Shown here piece after piece: positions 1 through 7,500 of a stretch of 47,660 nucleotides of DNA. Position numbers and translations under genes: made by a program. How positions within the stretch are numbered: the stretch's first letter is position 1; each line of letters begins with the position of its first letter. Source of the DNA: an uncultured Clostridia bacterium (GTDB taxonomy: Bacteria > Bacillota > Clostridia > UMGS1883). The notes beneath the pieces are model-generated. The model saw nothing but the letters and a program-made list of their open reading frames with translations. It did not search any database and was not told where the DNA came from. The stretch spans positions 1 through 47,660 of the forward strand of contig CANQRB010000013.1 in NCBI GenBank assembly GCA_947626145.1, given 5' to 3'.

Positions 1-19
1 ATAACTATATTTTGCCATG

Positions 20-137
20 AAAAAACCGACCTCCCAATCGTTAGATTTTTGGTCTAACTTTTGGGGGTCGGTTCAGTGTGGCAGTTATTTTTCTCCCATA
101 AACATTGGCTAACCGTTTTACGGTCTTGCCTCTATCT
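20..137 (-). ncRNA. Antitoxin-like small RNA, copy 1
   Basis: On the minus strand TTGACA (167-172) and TATAAT (144-149) are separated by exactly 17 bases, predicting a start near 137. The transcribed segment GGTTAGCC plus its flanks matches the small RNAs near 5150-5190 and 47470-47500. It would end at a long hairpin at 24-72 (arms AACCGACC and GGTCGGTT, inner stem GTTAGA/TCTAAC) followed by a T-run. Only the right arm (GCAGTTAT, 81-88) of the hairpin used by the other copies remains, so this copy has a different terminator. A toxin gene, if present, would be plus-strand and left of the window. The RNA call is inference from promoter, repeat conservation and terminator. Confidence 0.55.
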
Positions 138-197
138 GTTTTTATTATACACGATTATTTTTACTTTGTCAAGTGATTTAATTAAAAATTTGTCGCC

Positions 198-791
198 TCA
201 CTGCTTAAACCGGTTGCGTATAATGTCGAAGGCTCGGCGGTATATGATGGGCGTGGCGTGCTCCTCAATAATGATCTGGGCGTTTTCGTCCAGTATACGG
301 CCATACTCGGCCAGAGTCCGCTCCATCCCCACACCGGCGGTCATATAGTACTTGACCCCCTCGGCGTAAAGAGTGCCGCCGAAATATGTAGGCGCACAGT
401 GGCACATTTCCACCACGTCGTCAAAGGAATCCAGCTCCGCCATAAAGGAGGTGCGGCCCGTCTGCTCATCCTGCTTCCGGCGGGCATTCAGTCCGGCGGT
501 CACATTCTGACGGGCGGAGATGCGGTCAAAGAGCTTCTGCTCCGCGTCGTTGTCCACCTTGGTGACATATATTGTCAGCCCGCCCTGCGACGGCATGGCC
601 TCCACCACCAGCCGCGAATTGGCGTAGACGAAGCCCACTTCCTCCTGCGCCCGGCGCAGCACAGAGAAAAACATGGCCTGCGCCTCGCCGGAATCCCGAT
701 TTATGGACTCGGCGTCCACACCGTAGGAGCTAAGCTCCTCCCGGGGAATGGTTATTTTAAGTTTATTCTGCCGTATAAGCTCAAGCTTCAT
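198..791 (-). CDS. mecA: Adaptor protein MecA
   Basis: The 197-aa product has the length and layout of MecA, the adaptor that delivers substrates such as ComK to the ClpC/ClpP protease in Bacillota. The N-terminal part (MKLELIRQNKLKITI) matches the substrate-binding domain, which typically starts with this strand followed by a Leu-Ser-x-Gly turn. The C-terminal half, from about residue 100, is the ClpC-binding region. The start is ATG at 791 with AAGGAAGTG upstream. It is a single-gene unit; the stop is only 26 bases from the promoter of a small RNA that reads the same way. No comK or clpC is in the window, so here it is probably a general proteolysis adaptor. Family assignment is by recognition of the sequence pattern. 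Confidence 0.88.
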   Translation of the reverse strand: MKLELIRQNKLKITIPREELSSYGVDAESINRDSGEAQAMFFSVLRRAQEEVGFVYANSRLVVEAMPSQGGLTIYVTKVDNDAEQKLFDRISARQNVTAGLNARRKQDEQTGRTSFMAELDSFDDVVEMCHCAPTYFGGTLYAEGVKYYMTAGVGMERTLAEYGRILDENAQIIIEEHATPIIYRRAFDIIRNRFKQ

Positions 792-912
792 TGTTTCACT
801 TCCTTAAATGATGGCTGAAGATCTTATAATACTATTCTAACACAAATCCGTCTGTTTGAGAAGAGGTAATTTCTGATTTTATACAAGTAATTTAAGGCAA
901 TATACACTTATA

Positions 913-1722
913 CTAATCAAGGCCCAGCAGTTTTTCCGCCCCGCGCTTAAGCACGTACAGCGCCCGATGCTCGGTCATGCGGCGCACGTCCCTCACCGAG
1001 TGGCGGCGGTATATGCCCACCCGGTGTATATCCATGGGGTTCGAGGCGCTGCCGTTGATAAAGCCCCGATAATCCGCGTCGGTACAGACGGCGGTGTAGT
1101 AGTCGTCGGCTATGTCCAGCAGAGTGGCGTCGACGCTGCCGTTGGGCATGGCCAGAGCGGTGACTTCGGCCCCCGAGGCCACCTCCACCAGCCGCTTGCT
1201 CTCGCCCATTTCATAGACGGCGTCCTCGTAGGTCTTGTCGCCCCAGGCCATAGGCTCGTGGGAGACAGTGTGGGACTGGACGCTGACAAGGCCGCTTTCG
1301 GTCATTTCCCTTATCTGGGCCGAGGTAAGATAGCCGGGACGGTCGATCTTGCCCGCTATCATAAAGACCGTGGCCTTTATCCCATACTTTTTCAGCAGGG
1401 GGAAGGCCTTTGTATAGTTGTCCTCATAGCCGTCGTCAAAGGTGATCGCCACCCGCCGGGGGCCTTCCTCCGGCTCGGGCTTTGTCAGGTCGGTGACGAA
1501 CAGGGTCTCGGCCCCGCTCTCGCTGAAATACCGAAGCTGGGCCTCAAAGTCCGACTCAAGGACGCTGAACTCCTCGGCGTCGGGGTTGAAGGGCACGTCG
1601 CTGACGCTGTGGTACATATACACCATGGTTCGGCCCGAGGCAAAGACGGCGTGGAACTCCGCCGCGGCCGCGGCCAGCGCGAACAGCAGCAGGGCGATGA
1701 TCATTCTTTTAAGTGTTTTCAA
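913..1722 (-). CDS. Polysaccharide deacetylase family protein (exported)
   Basis: A NodB-homology carbohydrate esterase 4 protein of 269 aa. Such enzymes remove N- or O-acetyl groups from peptidoglycan, chitin or xylan. The N-terminus has basic residues then a hydrophobic stretch (about 8-28) that serves as signal or anchor. The metal-site motif TFDDGYEDNY lies near residues 94-103 and the paired histidines SHTVSH near 150-155. I chose a TTG start: AAGGAGG is 11 bases upstream and it supplies the basic KTLKR segment that the next ATG (1704) would lose. It lies 24 bases after the GH35 gene on the same strand, suggesting a two-gene transcript. The substrate cannot be told from sequence. Confidence 0.85.
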   Translation of the reverse strand: MKTLKRMIIALLLFALAAAAAEFHAVFASGRTMVYMYHSVSDVPFNPDAEEFSVLESDFEAQLRYFSESGAETLFVTDLTKPEPEEGPRRVAITFDDGYEDNYTKAFPLLKKYGIKATVFMIAGKIDRPGYLTSAQIREMTESGLVSVQSHTVSHEPMAWGDKTYEDAVYEMGESKRLVEVASGAEVTALAMPNGSVDATLLDIADDYYTAVCTDADYRGFINGSASNPMDIHRVGIYRRHSVRDVRRMTEHRALYVLKRGAEKLLGLD

Positions 1723-1746
1723 GGCGCCGAACGCCTCCTTGTCTTT

Positions 1747-3531
1747 TTATTCCGGACGGCCGTATGGCAGCTCCAGCGGGCCGAGGTCGGGCTCGGCCAC
1801 CAGCCGGACGGTGCGGGCGTTTTTGCCCTCGGTCTCGAAAATTACGATCTCGTTGCGTCCGGGCTTGATGAGGGGGGCGGGTATGTACAGCCGCCGCTGG
1901 GGCCCTATGTTCCAGAACCGGCCCAGATTGAAGCCGTTGATGAAGGCGCAGCCCTTGCCGAAGCCCTCCAGATCCAGGAAGGTATCCATGGCCTTATAGG
2001 AGTTGAAGCTGAACTTATAGAAGGCCGCCGTGTCACGGTAGTATGGCTTGTCGAAGTCTATTTTGTCTATGTTGTCCAGAGGCAGGGGGTACATTTTCCA
2101 GCCCGTGTGGTAGTGGCCGTTGATGAGTACGCCGTCCTCGATGCCCTTACGCTGGTACTCTATCTTGTAGCTGAAGTTCACCCGGCCCATGTTCTCGGTG
2201 AGGACGTCAAAATCCCCGTCGTTCTCATAGACATAGGGGCTGCGCTTGAAGTCGTATTCCTTAAGGAGTCCCCTGTCGTAGTAGGTGCCGAAGCGCTTGC
2301 CCTCCATGAACACAATGGCCCGGTCGCTGACCTTGGCGAATGCCAGCTTGCCGATGGTCTTGCCCTTGGGGAAGCTGGTGCGGTACAGGGTGTAGCCGAA
2401 GTTCTGGCCCAGTTTTTCCATGCACATGGGGTTGTCGGCCTCGACAGGGGTGGAAATGTCCTCAAGCACGCTGTTCAGGCTCACCCTCGCCTCGCAGTCC
2501 AGAGTGCCGTAGGAGCCCTTCTCGATTTTTGTGGTGAACTCCACCTCGGGAATGGGGGCGTACTTGGCCACAACGGACTTGAAGGCCTCGTATTTGGGCG
2601 TGATGTCGCCCCACTCGGTCAGCACCGCGTCATAGTCGTAGCTGGTAACGTCGGGACTCAGCTCGTCATAGTAGTTGGAGCCGTTGGTGAAGCCGAAATT
2701 GGTGCCGCCGTGGAACATATAGATATTTATGTTGCCCATGCGCAGGGCGTCGTCGAAGTCGCGCTGATTGTTGTAAAGGTTGCTGGTGGCGTGCTTGCCG
2801 CTGCCCCAGTTGTCGAACCAGCCCACCCAGAACTCCATGCACATCAGGGGGCCGCCGTGAGTATACTGCTCCAGCACCTTGAACTGATCCTCCACATGGG
2901 AGCCGAAGTTGGCGGTGGGCAGAGCCATTTCACAGCTGCCGCAGTCAAGGGCGTCGTCCCAGGGGCCGTCGCTGGTGACAAAGGGCACCTCGGCGCCAAG
3001 ATCCCGCATCATGCGGCCCATTTCCATCAGATATTCCTTGTCGTCGTTGTAATAGCCGTACTCATTCTCGATCTGGAAGAGGATTATGGGGCCGCCCTTG
3101 GTTATCTGCAGGGGCGCCAGTATCTTGAACAGCTCGGCAAAGTAATTTCTCACATAAGTCATGTAAGGCTCGTACCGCCCGCGGAGCTTTATGTTGTCGT
3201 GGCGCAGGAGCCAGGCGGGGAGCCCGCCGAATTCCCACTCGGCGCAGATAAAGGGGCCGGGCCGGACGATGACCTTCAGGCCGAGGTCGCCGGCGGTTTC
3301 GATGAACTTCTTTATGTCGAACATTCCCTCAAAGTTGAACTGTCCGGGCTGAGGCTCGTGCATATTCCAGCACACATAGGTCTCAACGGTGTTGCAGCCC
3401 ATGGCCTTCAGCTTTTCCAGCCTGTCCCGCCAGTATTCGGGCACCACTCTGAAGTAGTGGATGCCGCCGCTGATAATCTTAAAGGGCTGTCCGTCCAGAT
3501 AAAATTGGTCGCGTATTTCAAAGGTGCTCAT
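1747..3531 (-). CDS. Glycoside hydrolase family 35 beta-galactosidase
   Basis: A 594-aa GH35 enzyme that would release terminal beta-galactose from oligosaccharides. The N-terminal TIM barrel begins with SGGIHYFRVVPEYW; the acid/base Glu sits in FQIENEYG (about 154-157) and the nucleophile Glu in LMCMEFWVGW (about 232). Beta-rich jelly-roll domains follow from about residue 330. There is no signal peptide, so it probably acts in the cytoplasm on imported sugars. It is the first gene of a likely operon with the downstream deacetylase and has its own promoter (3566-3595). The ATG start is preceded by GGGAGGT. Exact linkage specificity is not visible. Confidence 0.92.
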   Translation of the reverse strand: MSTFEIRDQFYLDGQPFKIISGGIHYFRVVPEYWRDRLEKLKAMGCNTVETYVCWNMHEPQPGQFNFEGMFDIKKFIETAGDLGLKVIVRPGPFICAEWEFGGLPAWLLRHDNIKLRGRYEPYMTYVRNYFAELFKILAPLQITKGGPIILFQIENEYGYYNDDKEYLMEMGRMMRDLGAEVPFVTSDGPWDDALDCGSCEMALPTANFGSHVEDQFKVLEQYTHGGPLMCMEFWVGWFDNWGSGKHATSNLYNNQRDFDDALRMGNINIYMFHGGTNFGFTNGSNYYDELSPDVTSYDYDAVLTEWGDITPKYEAFKSVVAKYAPIPEVEFTTKIEKGSYGTLDCEARVSLNSVLEDISTPVEADNPMCMEKLGQNFGYTLYRTSFPKGKTIGKLAFAKVSDRAIVFMEGKRFGTYYDRGLLKEYDFKRSPYVYENDGDFDVLTENMGRVNFSYKIEYQRKGIEDGVLINGHYHTGWKMYPLPLDNIDKIDFDKPYYRDTAAFYKFSFNSYKAMDTFLDLEGFGKGCAFINGFNLGRFWNIGPQRRLYIPAPLIKPGRNEIVIFETEGKNARTVRLVAEPDLGPLELPYGRPE

Positions 3532-3565
3532 AGTTATACCTCCCGTTCGGCTTATATTTATCTGT

Positions 3566-3595
3566 ATTTTATCACAAACCCTGCCATAAAGTCAA
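3566..3595 (-). promoter_or_regulatory. Sigma-A-type promoter of the GH35 gene
   Basis: Minus strand TTGACT (3590-3595) and TAAAAT (3566-3571), spacer 18. It is back to back with the acyltransferase promoter, so one intergenic region controls two divergent genes. Confidence 0.7.
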
Positions 3596-3627
3596 TACGT
3601 CAAAGTCAAATATTTTGTTAAAAGGTG

Positions 3628-3656
3628 TTGACTTGCCGCATAGACTAGAATATAAT
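3628..3656 (+). promoter_or_regulatory. Sigma-A-type promoter of the acyltransferase gene
   Basis: TTGACT (3628-3633), 17-base spacer, TATAAT (3651-3656), 22 bases upstream of the ATG at 3679. The short leader contains only the ribosome-binding site. Confidence 0.8.
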
Positions 3657-3678
3657 AGACTTATTGGAGGGGAAAATC

Positions 3679-4680
3679 ATGTCAAAGCAACGGAACACCT
3701 CGATAGACATCTTTCGCATGGCGGCGGTGGCCCTGGTCATAATCCAGCACTACCGTCTTTTCAACATGAACACGGCCGGAGCCCTGTGGACGGGGCTTTA
3801 CTGCCGGATAGCCGTACCGTTTTTCTTCATGGTCTCGGGCTATTTTTCCTGGCGGGAGGAGCCGGAGCGCCGAGCCGCCTTTCTGAAAAAGCAGATAACC
3901 ACCATAGGCGGGATCCTCGTCGGCTCGTCGGTATTCCTTTTTATATGGGATTTTGTCGTGGGCTTCAAGATCCGGTTCACCGTCCGGAACTTCATGTATC
4001 TGCTGCTGTTCAACGAGCCCAAATTCCTTTTCGGCCACGCCCATATGTGGTATATGCTGGCCCTCATCTATATTTTCGTGATCGGTCTCGGCGTGGAAAA
4101 GCTGCGCCTGCACAGGGCGGCCTATATCGCCGCGCCCGTACTGTTCGCCGCCGGAGTGGCGCTGGACCTCTGGCTCTTTTCCCACGGACACCGCTACGCC
4201 TGCTTTACCCGGAATTTCCTCTTTGACGGCCTGCCCTTCTTTTACATGGGCCAGCTCATCCACAGAAAAGAGGGCAGGATATTGGAGCTGCTGCCCAGGG
4301 GTCGGGGACTGGCGGCGCTGGCGGCCGCGGCGGCCCTTATGTGGCTGGAGGCCACTCTGATGATGAAAGCCGGTCTCAGCCTCAGCCGCACCTTCTTCCT
4401 GTCCATTCCTTTGCTCAGCTTCGCCGTGTTCGTGAATTTGCTCAACTTCCCCGCAATCGGACGGGGAACCCTGCTGGCCCGATACGCCCGGGACGCGTCC
4501 ATGATAATCTACATAATCCACCACGCCGTTGAGGACACCATAAAATTCGTGGCGGAGAGGTTCTGGGACATACAGATGTACCAACATTCCACGGTAAGGT
4601 TCATTCTTATTTTCCTGATTTCCGGAGTTATCGGCTTTTGGTACGCCTGGCTCAGCGAACGGCGGAACGGAAAAAATTAG
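3679..4680 (+). CDS. Acyltransferase family 3 membrane protein
   Basis: A 333-aa multi-spanning membrane protein with about ten hydrophobic segments, of the acyltransferase-3 family (OatA/WecH/NodX-like). Members transfer acetyl or other acyl groups onto extracytoplasmic sugars. The N-terminal motif RNTSIDIFRMAAVALVIIQH with its late histidine is typical, and FFMVSGYF follows in the next helices. I chose ATG at 3679 because GGAGGGG lies 6-7 bases upstream; an earlier TTG (3664) would overlap that site. Transcribed alone. Its stop codon abuts the heptad repeat that forms the left arm of a 46-bp inverted repeat. The acceptor could be cell wall or exopolysaccharide; the sequence does not say. 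Confidence 0.85.
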   Translation: MSKQRNTSIDIFRMAAVALVIIQHYRLFNMNTAGALWTGLYCRIAVPFFFMVSGYFSWREEPERRAAFLKKQITTIGGILVGSSVFLFIWDFVVGFKIRFTVRNFMYLLLFNEPKFLFGHAHMWYMLALIYIFVIGLGVEKLRLHRAAYIAAPVLFAAGVALDLWLFSHGHRYACFTRNFLFDGLPFFYMGQLIHRKEGRILELLPRGRGLAALAAAAALMWLEATLMMKAGLSLSRTFFLSIPLLSFAVFVNLLNFPAIGRGTLLARYARDASMIIYIIHHAVEDTIKFVAERFWDIQMYQHSTVRFILIFLISGVIGFWYAWLSERRNGKN

Positions 4681-4725
4681 GAATGAGGAGTGAGGAATGA
4701 GGAATACTGACGGAACAGTTATGGC
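4680..4725. repeat. Left arm of a 46-bp inverted repeat with heptad array
   Basis: The stretch begins with GGAATGA-type heptads, continues ATACTGACGG and ends CAGTTATGGC. It is repeated in inverted orientation at 5264-5309 with 3 mismatches in 46. Together the arms enclose a 630-bp segment holding the small toxin-antitoxin-like locus. Between this arm and 4949 I see no gene; a GC-rich stretch at 4830-4862 resembles other dispersed repeat fragments. Confidence 0.8.
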
Positions 4726-4949
4726 ATTTTGTCATTGGCGGTGCGACTGCCACAATAATTATAAATGATAAATTTATCGGAATGGCGCGACGCTGTACTT
4801 TTTAATTATCCATGCCGTAACCTTAATATCGTAGGGGCGACCATCGGCCGTCCGCCATCAAACGTTTACGGCAGCAATAATAAACGAAATTATCAATCAA
4901 ATTTCCCCGTGCAAATTTACGGTAAATCCGCACAAATATATAAAAAACC

Positions 4950-4978
4950 TTGCAAATTGCCGTAATAAGTGTTATAAT
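4950..4978 (+). promoter_or_regulatory. Promoter of the small hydrophobic peptide gene
   Basis: TTGCAA (4950-4955), 17-base spacer, TATAAT (4973-4978). Predicted start near 4985, giving a leader of about 27 bases before the ATG at 5012. Confidence 0.72.
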
Positions 4979-5011
4979 GTCCCTTGGATAGAGCGCAAGT
5001 AGTGTCACGTG

Positions 5012-5107
5012 ATGCTCGATGTGTTCACATTGTTTTTTATGCTCGCATTAGCTTGCGGCATAAACATAGCATGTTGGATCATCATTTACTACATCACAAA
5101 AAAATAA
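5012..5107 (+). CDS. Small hydrophobic peptide, putative type I (holin-like) toxin
   Basis: A 31-codon gene starting MLDVFTLFFMLALACG, hydrophobic through residues 4-29, and ending with two lysines. This is the plan of Bacillota type I membrane toxins (holin-like/TxpA-BsrG type): one transmembrane helix and a short basic tail. It has its own promoter, and its stop codon lies inside the terminator hairpin shared with a convergent small RNA, the arrangement seen in type I toxin-antitoxin pairs. The ribosome-binding site is weak (GGATAGAGC, far upstream), which fits a tightly restrained toxin. Toxicity is inferred from architecture; no homology search was made. Confidence 0.65.
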   Translation: MLDVFTLFFMLALACGINIACWIIIYYITKK

Positions 5108-5137
5108 CTGCCCCCTTGGCTAAAGGCAGTTATTTTT
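5098..5137. terminator. Bidirectional terminator between toxin mRNA and antitoxin RNA
   Basis: ATAACTGCC (5104-5112) pairs perfectly with GGCAGTTAT (5125-5133). Runs of T follow on both strands, so it can end the plus-strand toxin message and the minus-strand small RNA. The stop codon of the peptide is inside the stem. Confidence 0.8.
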
Positions 5138-5185
5138 ATAATAGCTAAAACTTTGGCTAACCGTTTTACGGGCTTGCCTCTATCT
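5098..5185 (-). ncRNA. Putative antisense antitoxin RNA, copy 2
   Basis: A promoter with perfect consensus boxes predicts a start near 5185. The RNA of about 88 bases ends at the shared hairpin and would be complementary to the 3' end of the toxin message. The segment at about 5150-5190 (containing GGTTAGCC and CAGATAGAGGC) is conserved in two other copies in the window, arguing for a functional RNA. It encodes no convincing peptide. Confidence 0.65.
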
Positions 5186-5191
5186 GTTTTT

Positions 5192-5220
5192 ATTATACAT
5201 TATTATTTTTACTTTGTCAA
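5192..5220 (-). promoter_or_regulatory. Consensus promoter of the antitoxin RNA
   Basis: Minus strand TTGACA (5215-5220), 17-base spacer, TATAAT (5192-5197). Both hexamers are exact consensus, stronger than the toxin promoter, as expected where the antitoxin RNA must be in excess. Confidence 0.85.
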
Positions 5221-5263
5221 GTGATTTAATTGAAATTTTACATTACCGGTACACACAACAAAC

Positions 5264-5315
5264 GCCATAACTGCCCCGCCAGTATTCCTCATTCCTCACT
5301 CCTCATTCCTCATTT
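5264..5315. repeat. Right arm of the inverted repeat with heptad array
   Basis: GCCATAACTGCCCCGCCAGT followed by TTCCTCA-type heptads; reverse complement of 4680-4725 with 43 of 46 positions matching (5264-5309). It ends about 12 bases from the stop codon of the DNA glycosylase gene, so both arms abut gene ends. Confidence 0.8.
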
Positions 5316-5326
5316 TCCAACATTCC

Positions 5327-5911
5327 TCATCTCGACACAAACCCATTCCCTTTTATCGTAAATCTCCACGGAAAATCGGCGGCCTCCTCCGCATAGTCGA
5401 TGTTTATCCGCGGGCCGGACGCAATCTCAAAGCCGCAAAAGCCGTCGTCCGTAAGGTACAGCTCATCACCGCACAGGTCGGCTCCGTAGAGCGACCGGTC
5501 AATATCCATGGCCATGCACAGCTTGCCGGGGCCGCCGCACAGGTTTTTTATTTTGTCGGTTTTCCGCCGCTCCATCATGGTCTTGATGCCGTCCAGCGGC
5601 TCCAAGGCGCGAATAAGGCTGACCTCGGGGATACCCTCTGCGTTGGCCACGATGTTGAAGCAGGAGTACATACCGTAGATCAGGTACACATAGGCAAAGC
5701 CTCCGGGGCCGTACTGGATATTACAGCGGCCGCCGGAGTTGTTTTTATAGCTGTGGGCGGCCTTGTCCACAGTGCCCATATAGGCCTCAGTTTCAACTAT
5801 GCGGGCGCGGGTGACGACGCCGCCTTTATCGCGCACGAGAATTTTGCCCAGCAGTTTTTTGCTGAGCTCTATCCCGTCACAGAGATAAAATTCCCGGGGC
5901 AGCTTATACAT
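5327..5911 (-). CDS. mpg: DNA-3-methyladenine glycosylase (AAG/MPG family)
   Basis: A 194-aa protein of the alkyladenine DNA glycosylase family, which starts base excision repair by removing 3-methyladenine, hypoxanthine and related lesions. The core RIVETEAYMG contains the conserved catalytic Glu, and GGRCNIQYGPGGFAYVYLIY and LCGGPGKLC are family signatures. Length fits the small bacterial forms (about 190-210 aa). I prefer ATG at 5911 (MYKLPREFY) with AGGTCAGGTG upstream; a farther ATG at 5929 would add six residues and overlap that site. It stands alone between repeats and no other repair gene is adjacent. Confidence 0.93.
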   Translation of the reverse strand: MYKLPREFYLCDGIELSKKLLGKILVRDKGGVVTRARIVETEAYMGTVDKAAHSYKNNSGGRCNIQYGPGGFAYVYLIYGMYSCFNIVANAEGIPEVSLIRALEPLDGIKTMMERRKTDKIKNLCGGPGKLCMAMDIDRSLYGADLCGDELYLTDDGFCGFEIASGPRINIDYAEEAADFPWRFTIKGNGFVSR

Positions 5912-5939
5912 AAAAACACCTGACCTCATAGAAAAATTA

Positions 5940-5966
5940 GGAATTAGGAGTGAGGAATGAGGAATA
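5940..5966. repeat. Heptad repeat array (GGAATTA/GGAATGA)
   Basis: Four imperfect heptads of the same family as 4680-4706, here upstream of the glycosylase gene. With the opposite-strand array at 6724-6757 it brackets the unknown gene at 6231-6647. Confidence 0.75.
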
Positions 5967-6230
5967 AATAGCGGTTAATGTATAGTGATGCGCAGGCCGT
6001 GCCGCTGTACCGCCTTACGGAAAAATGACAAATAACCCGGTAGGGCGCGACGACCCCGGCGCGCCGCTCATATCCGTCAATTTTTTTTGCGAGCAGCCTC
6101 TGTATATTTCAGCTCACACGCCCGTGGGGCGGACAAATACCCCCTGCAACTGTCGCACATACCTCTATCCGAGAGTATGTGGACGCTGTGGAAGGCCTTC
6201 GTTTCGTCCGTAAACGTGCTTAAATTTTGT
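5967..6230. other. Non-coding stretch with degraded repeat fragments
   Basis: No gene is supported. It contains a GC-rich fragment around 6040-6066 (GTAGGGCGCGACG) resembling one near 4829, a poly-T stretch at 6081-6088 and, at 6106-6134, a sequence starting ATTTCAGCTCACACGCCCG that loosely resembles a CRISPR repeat but occurs once. It looks like remnants of mobile repeats. Confidence 0.5.
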
Positions 6231-6647
6231 CTACGCCTCGTCTACCAGTTCTTCTGTGCCGTACACCAGCTTGTACGTTTCTTTCAAGTCCCTGAAAGCA
6301 ATGGCTTTGTCTTCGTCCAGATCAATTGTGCCTAAACTCTTTTGATAATATTTGCCAGTAAAGTCCTTGAAGTCCTCGGCCAGTTTTCCGTTAAGGTAGC
6401 TTTCATAGTACAGCCACAGCTCATTCCGCAGCGCCTCGGTCATGACGTTTTTTTCGGCGCACCACTTGATTACGGGCATAATCGCGTTGAATCGGTCAGC
6501 TTCCGAAAGCCTCGGCTCGTCAAACTCGTACAGCCAATTTGTAGCAGATTGCGCCGTCGTTGAGTGATCGCACCTCATTCGACCCAAAAAATATTTTGTG
6601 TTGAGTTGATATGATATAAAGCCCTCTTCCATCATTTTTTCGGTCAT
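6231..6647 (-). CDS. Hypothetical protein, 138 aa
   Basis: I do not recognise this protein. It is acidic, soluble and probably mostly helical, with many aromatic residues (WLYEFDEPRLSEADRF in the middle, LWLYYESYL near residue 85) and no signal peptide or membrane helix. I chose ATG at 6647 because AAGGAGG lies 8 bases upstream; an earlier ATG at 6683 would overlap that site. It is alone on its transcript and bracketed by heptad arrays (5940-5966 and 6724-6763), so it may be accessory cargo. A cytoplasmic immunity- or regulator-like role is possible, but nothing in the sequence shows it. Confidence 0.7.
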   Translation of the reverse strand: MTEKMMEEGFISYQLNTKYFLGRMRCDHSTTAQSATNWLYEFDEPRLSEADRFNAIMPVIKWCAEKNVMTEALRNELWLYYESYLNGKLAEDFKDFTGKYYQKSLGTIDLDEDKAIAFRDLKETYKLVYGTEELVDEA

Positions 6648-6723
6648 CGGCTTTTCCTCCTTTTTATCGTTTACAATTTTCATTTACATAGATTGCACCG
6701 GACGAGGTTTGGCCATAGGCCGT

Positions 6724-6763
6724 TATTCCTCATTCCTAATTCCTAATTCCTCATTCCTCATTT
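6724..6763. repeat. Heptad repeat array that supplies a gene's 3' end
   Basis: Five to six TTCCTCA/TTCCTAA heptads on the plus strand. Read on the minus strand it runs into the HPr-kinase-like gene: the last codons (GNEE) and the stop of that gene are made from repeat sequence. Confidence 0.75.
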
Positions 6764-7482
6764 CCAAACTTCCTCCCGCTCATGCCCTCGTATGCCACGA
6801 CGGCGGCCTCGTCCTCCATATTACAGCCCAGACGGTACATGGGCACGCTGCCGAGCAGGCCGTCCATTATGTCCAGCACCGCGTCAAGCTGATCCTGAGT
6901 GCGGGGACGGATGGTCTGTTCGATTATGGTATAGATCACGTTGAAGCCGTCCATGGGGGCGATGCGGTTGTCGGGGCTGCGCTCCACAAGGCACAGGGCC
7001 TTGATGGGGGCGCCCATGTTCTCGCTCCAGCCCTCCTTGCCGCACCACGGAGTGCCGTACACATAGTAGCGGCCGCCGAACTTGCGGATGAGGGGCTTGT
7101 CCCCGTTGACTATCACGGCCCGATCGCCGAAGAGCTTCTTCCAAAGGCGGATGTGAGTGCTCTTGCCCGTGCCGCTGTCGGCGGTGAAGCAGTAGGCCTC
7201 CCCGTCCACGGCGATGCAGGCGCTGTGGAGGAACATGGCCCCGTACTCAAGGGCCTTGATGCAGATCTTCCGATAAGCTTCGAGGCTCTCCAGATAGCCC
7301 GGGTCGTGGTCATAGCCCAGCTCCTCCAGTATGAGCCGGTGATCCTCCTCGATCTCGTCCTGAGTCACGTTTATCTCAAAGAGTGGCTCTCCCTCCTCCA
7401 CGATGTATTTTTGGCAGAGCCAGGGCAGATACTCATAGCGGCAGTTTATTTTTATTACCATTTCGGCGATCTTAATAAGCAT
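6751..7482 (-). CDS. HPr kinase-like P-loop protein
   Basis: A 243-aa protein with a Walker A motif ADSGTGKSTH at about residues 102-111 and downstream VIVNGDKPLIR and YVYGTPWCGK, a pattern of the C-terminal domain of HPr kinase/phosphorylase and PEP carboxykinase-like serine kinases. It lacks the N-terminal domain of true HprK and has no HPr gene nearby. Similar stand-alone proteins occur in RiPP gene clusters and as orphans. I chose ATG at 7482 with GAGGTG 6 bases upstream; a GTG at 7491 overlaps that site. Its own promoter is at 7501-7529. The C-terminus is formed by a heptad repeat array. The phosphoacceptor is unknown. Confidence 0.75.
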   Translation of the reverse strand: MLIKIAEMVIKINCRYEYLPWLCQKYIVEEGEPLFEINVTQDEIEEDHRLILEELGYDHDPGYLESLEAYRKICIKALEYGAMFLHSACIAVDGEAYCFTADSGTGKSTHIRLWKKLFGDRAVIVNGDKPLIRKFGGRYYVYGTPWCGKEGWSENMGAPIKALCLVERSPDNRIAPMDGFNVIYTIIEQTIRPRTQDQLDAVLDIMDGLLGSVPMYRLGCNMEDEAAVVAYEGMSGRKFGNEE

Positions 7483-7500
7483 TTTCAACACCTCAAATAT

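Noticed and set aside
1-20. C-terminal end of a toxin gene for small-RNA copy 1
   Set aside because: A frame ends with TGA at 18-20 but only five codons are inside the window, too few to judge.
967-3621. Plus-strand open frame of 884 codons across the deacetylase and GH35 genes
   Set aside because: It spans two well-supported genes and the gap between them in the opposite direction and shows no recognisable domain.
6106-6134. CRISPR-repeat-like sequence beginning ATTTCAGCTCACACG
   Set aside because: It occurs once, with no second repeat or spacer pattern and no cas genes; more likely a repeat fragment.
6025-6335. Short plus-strand frames in the repeat-rich gap
   Set aside because: No ribosome-binding sites, unusual composition and overlap with repeat fragments and the unknown minus-strand gene.
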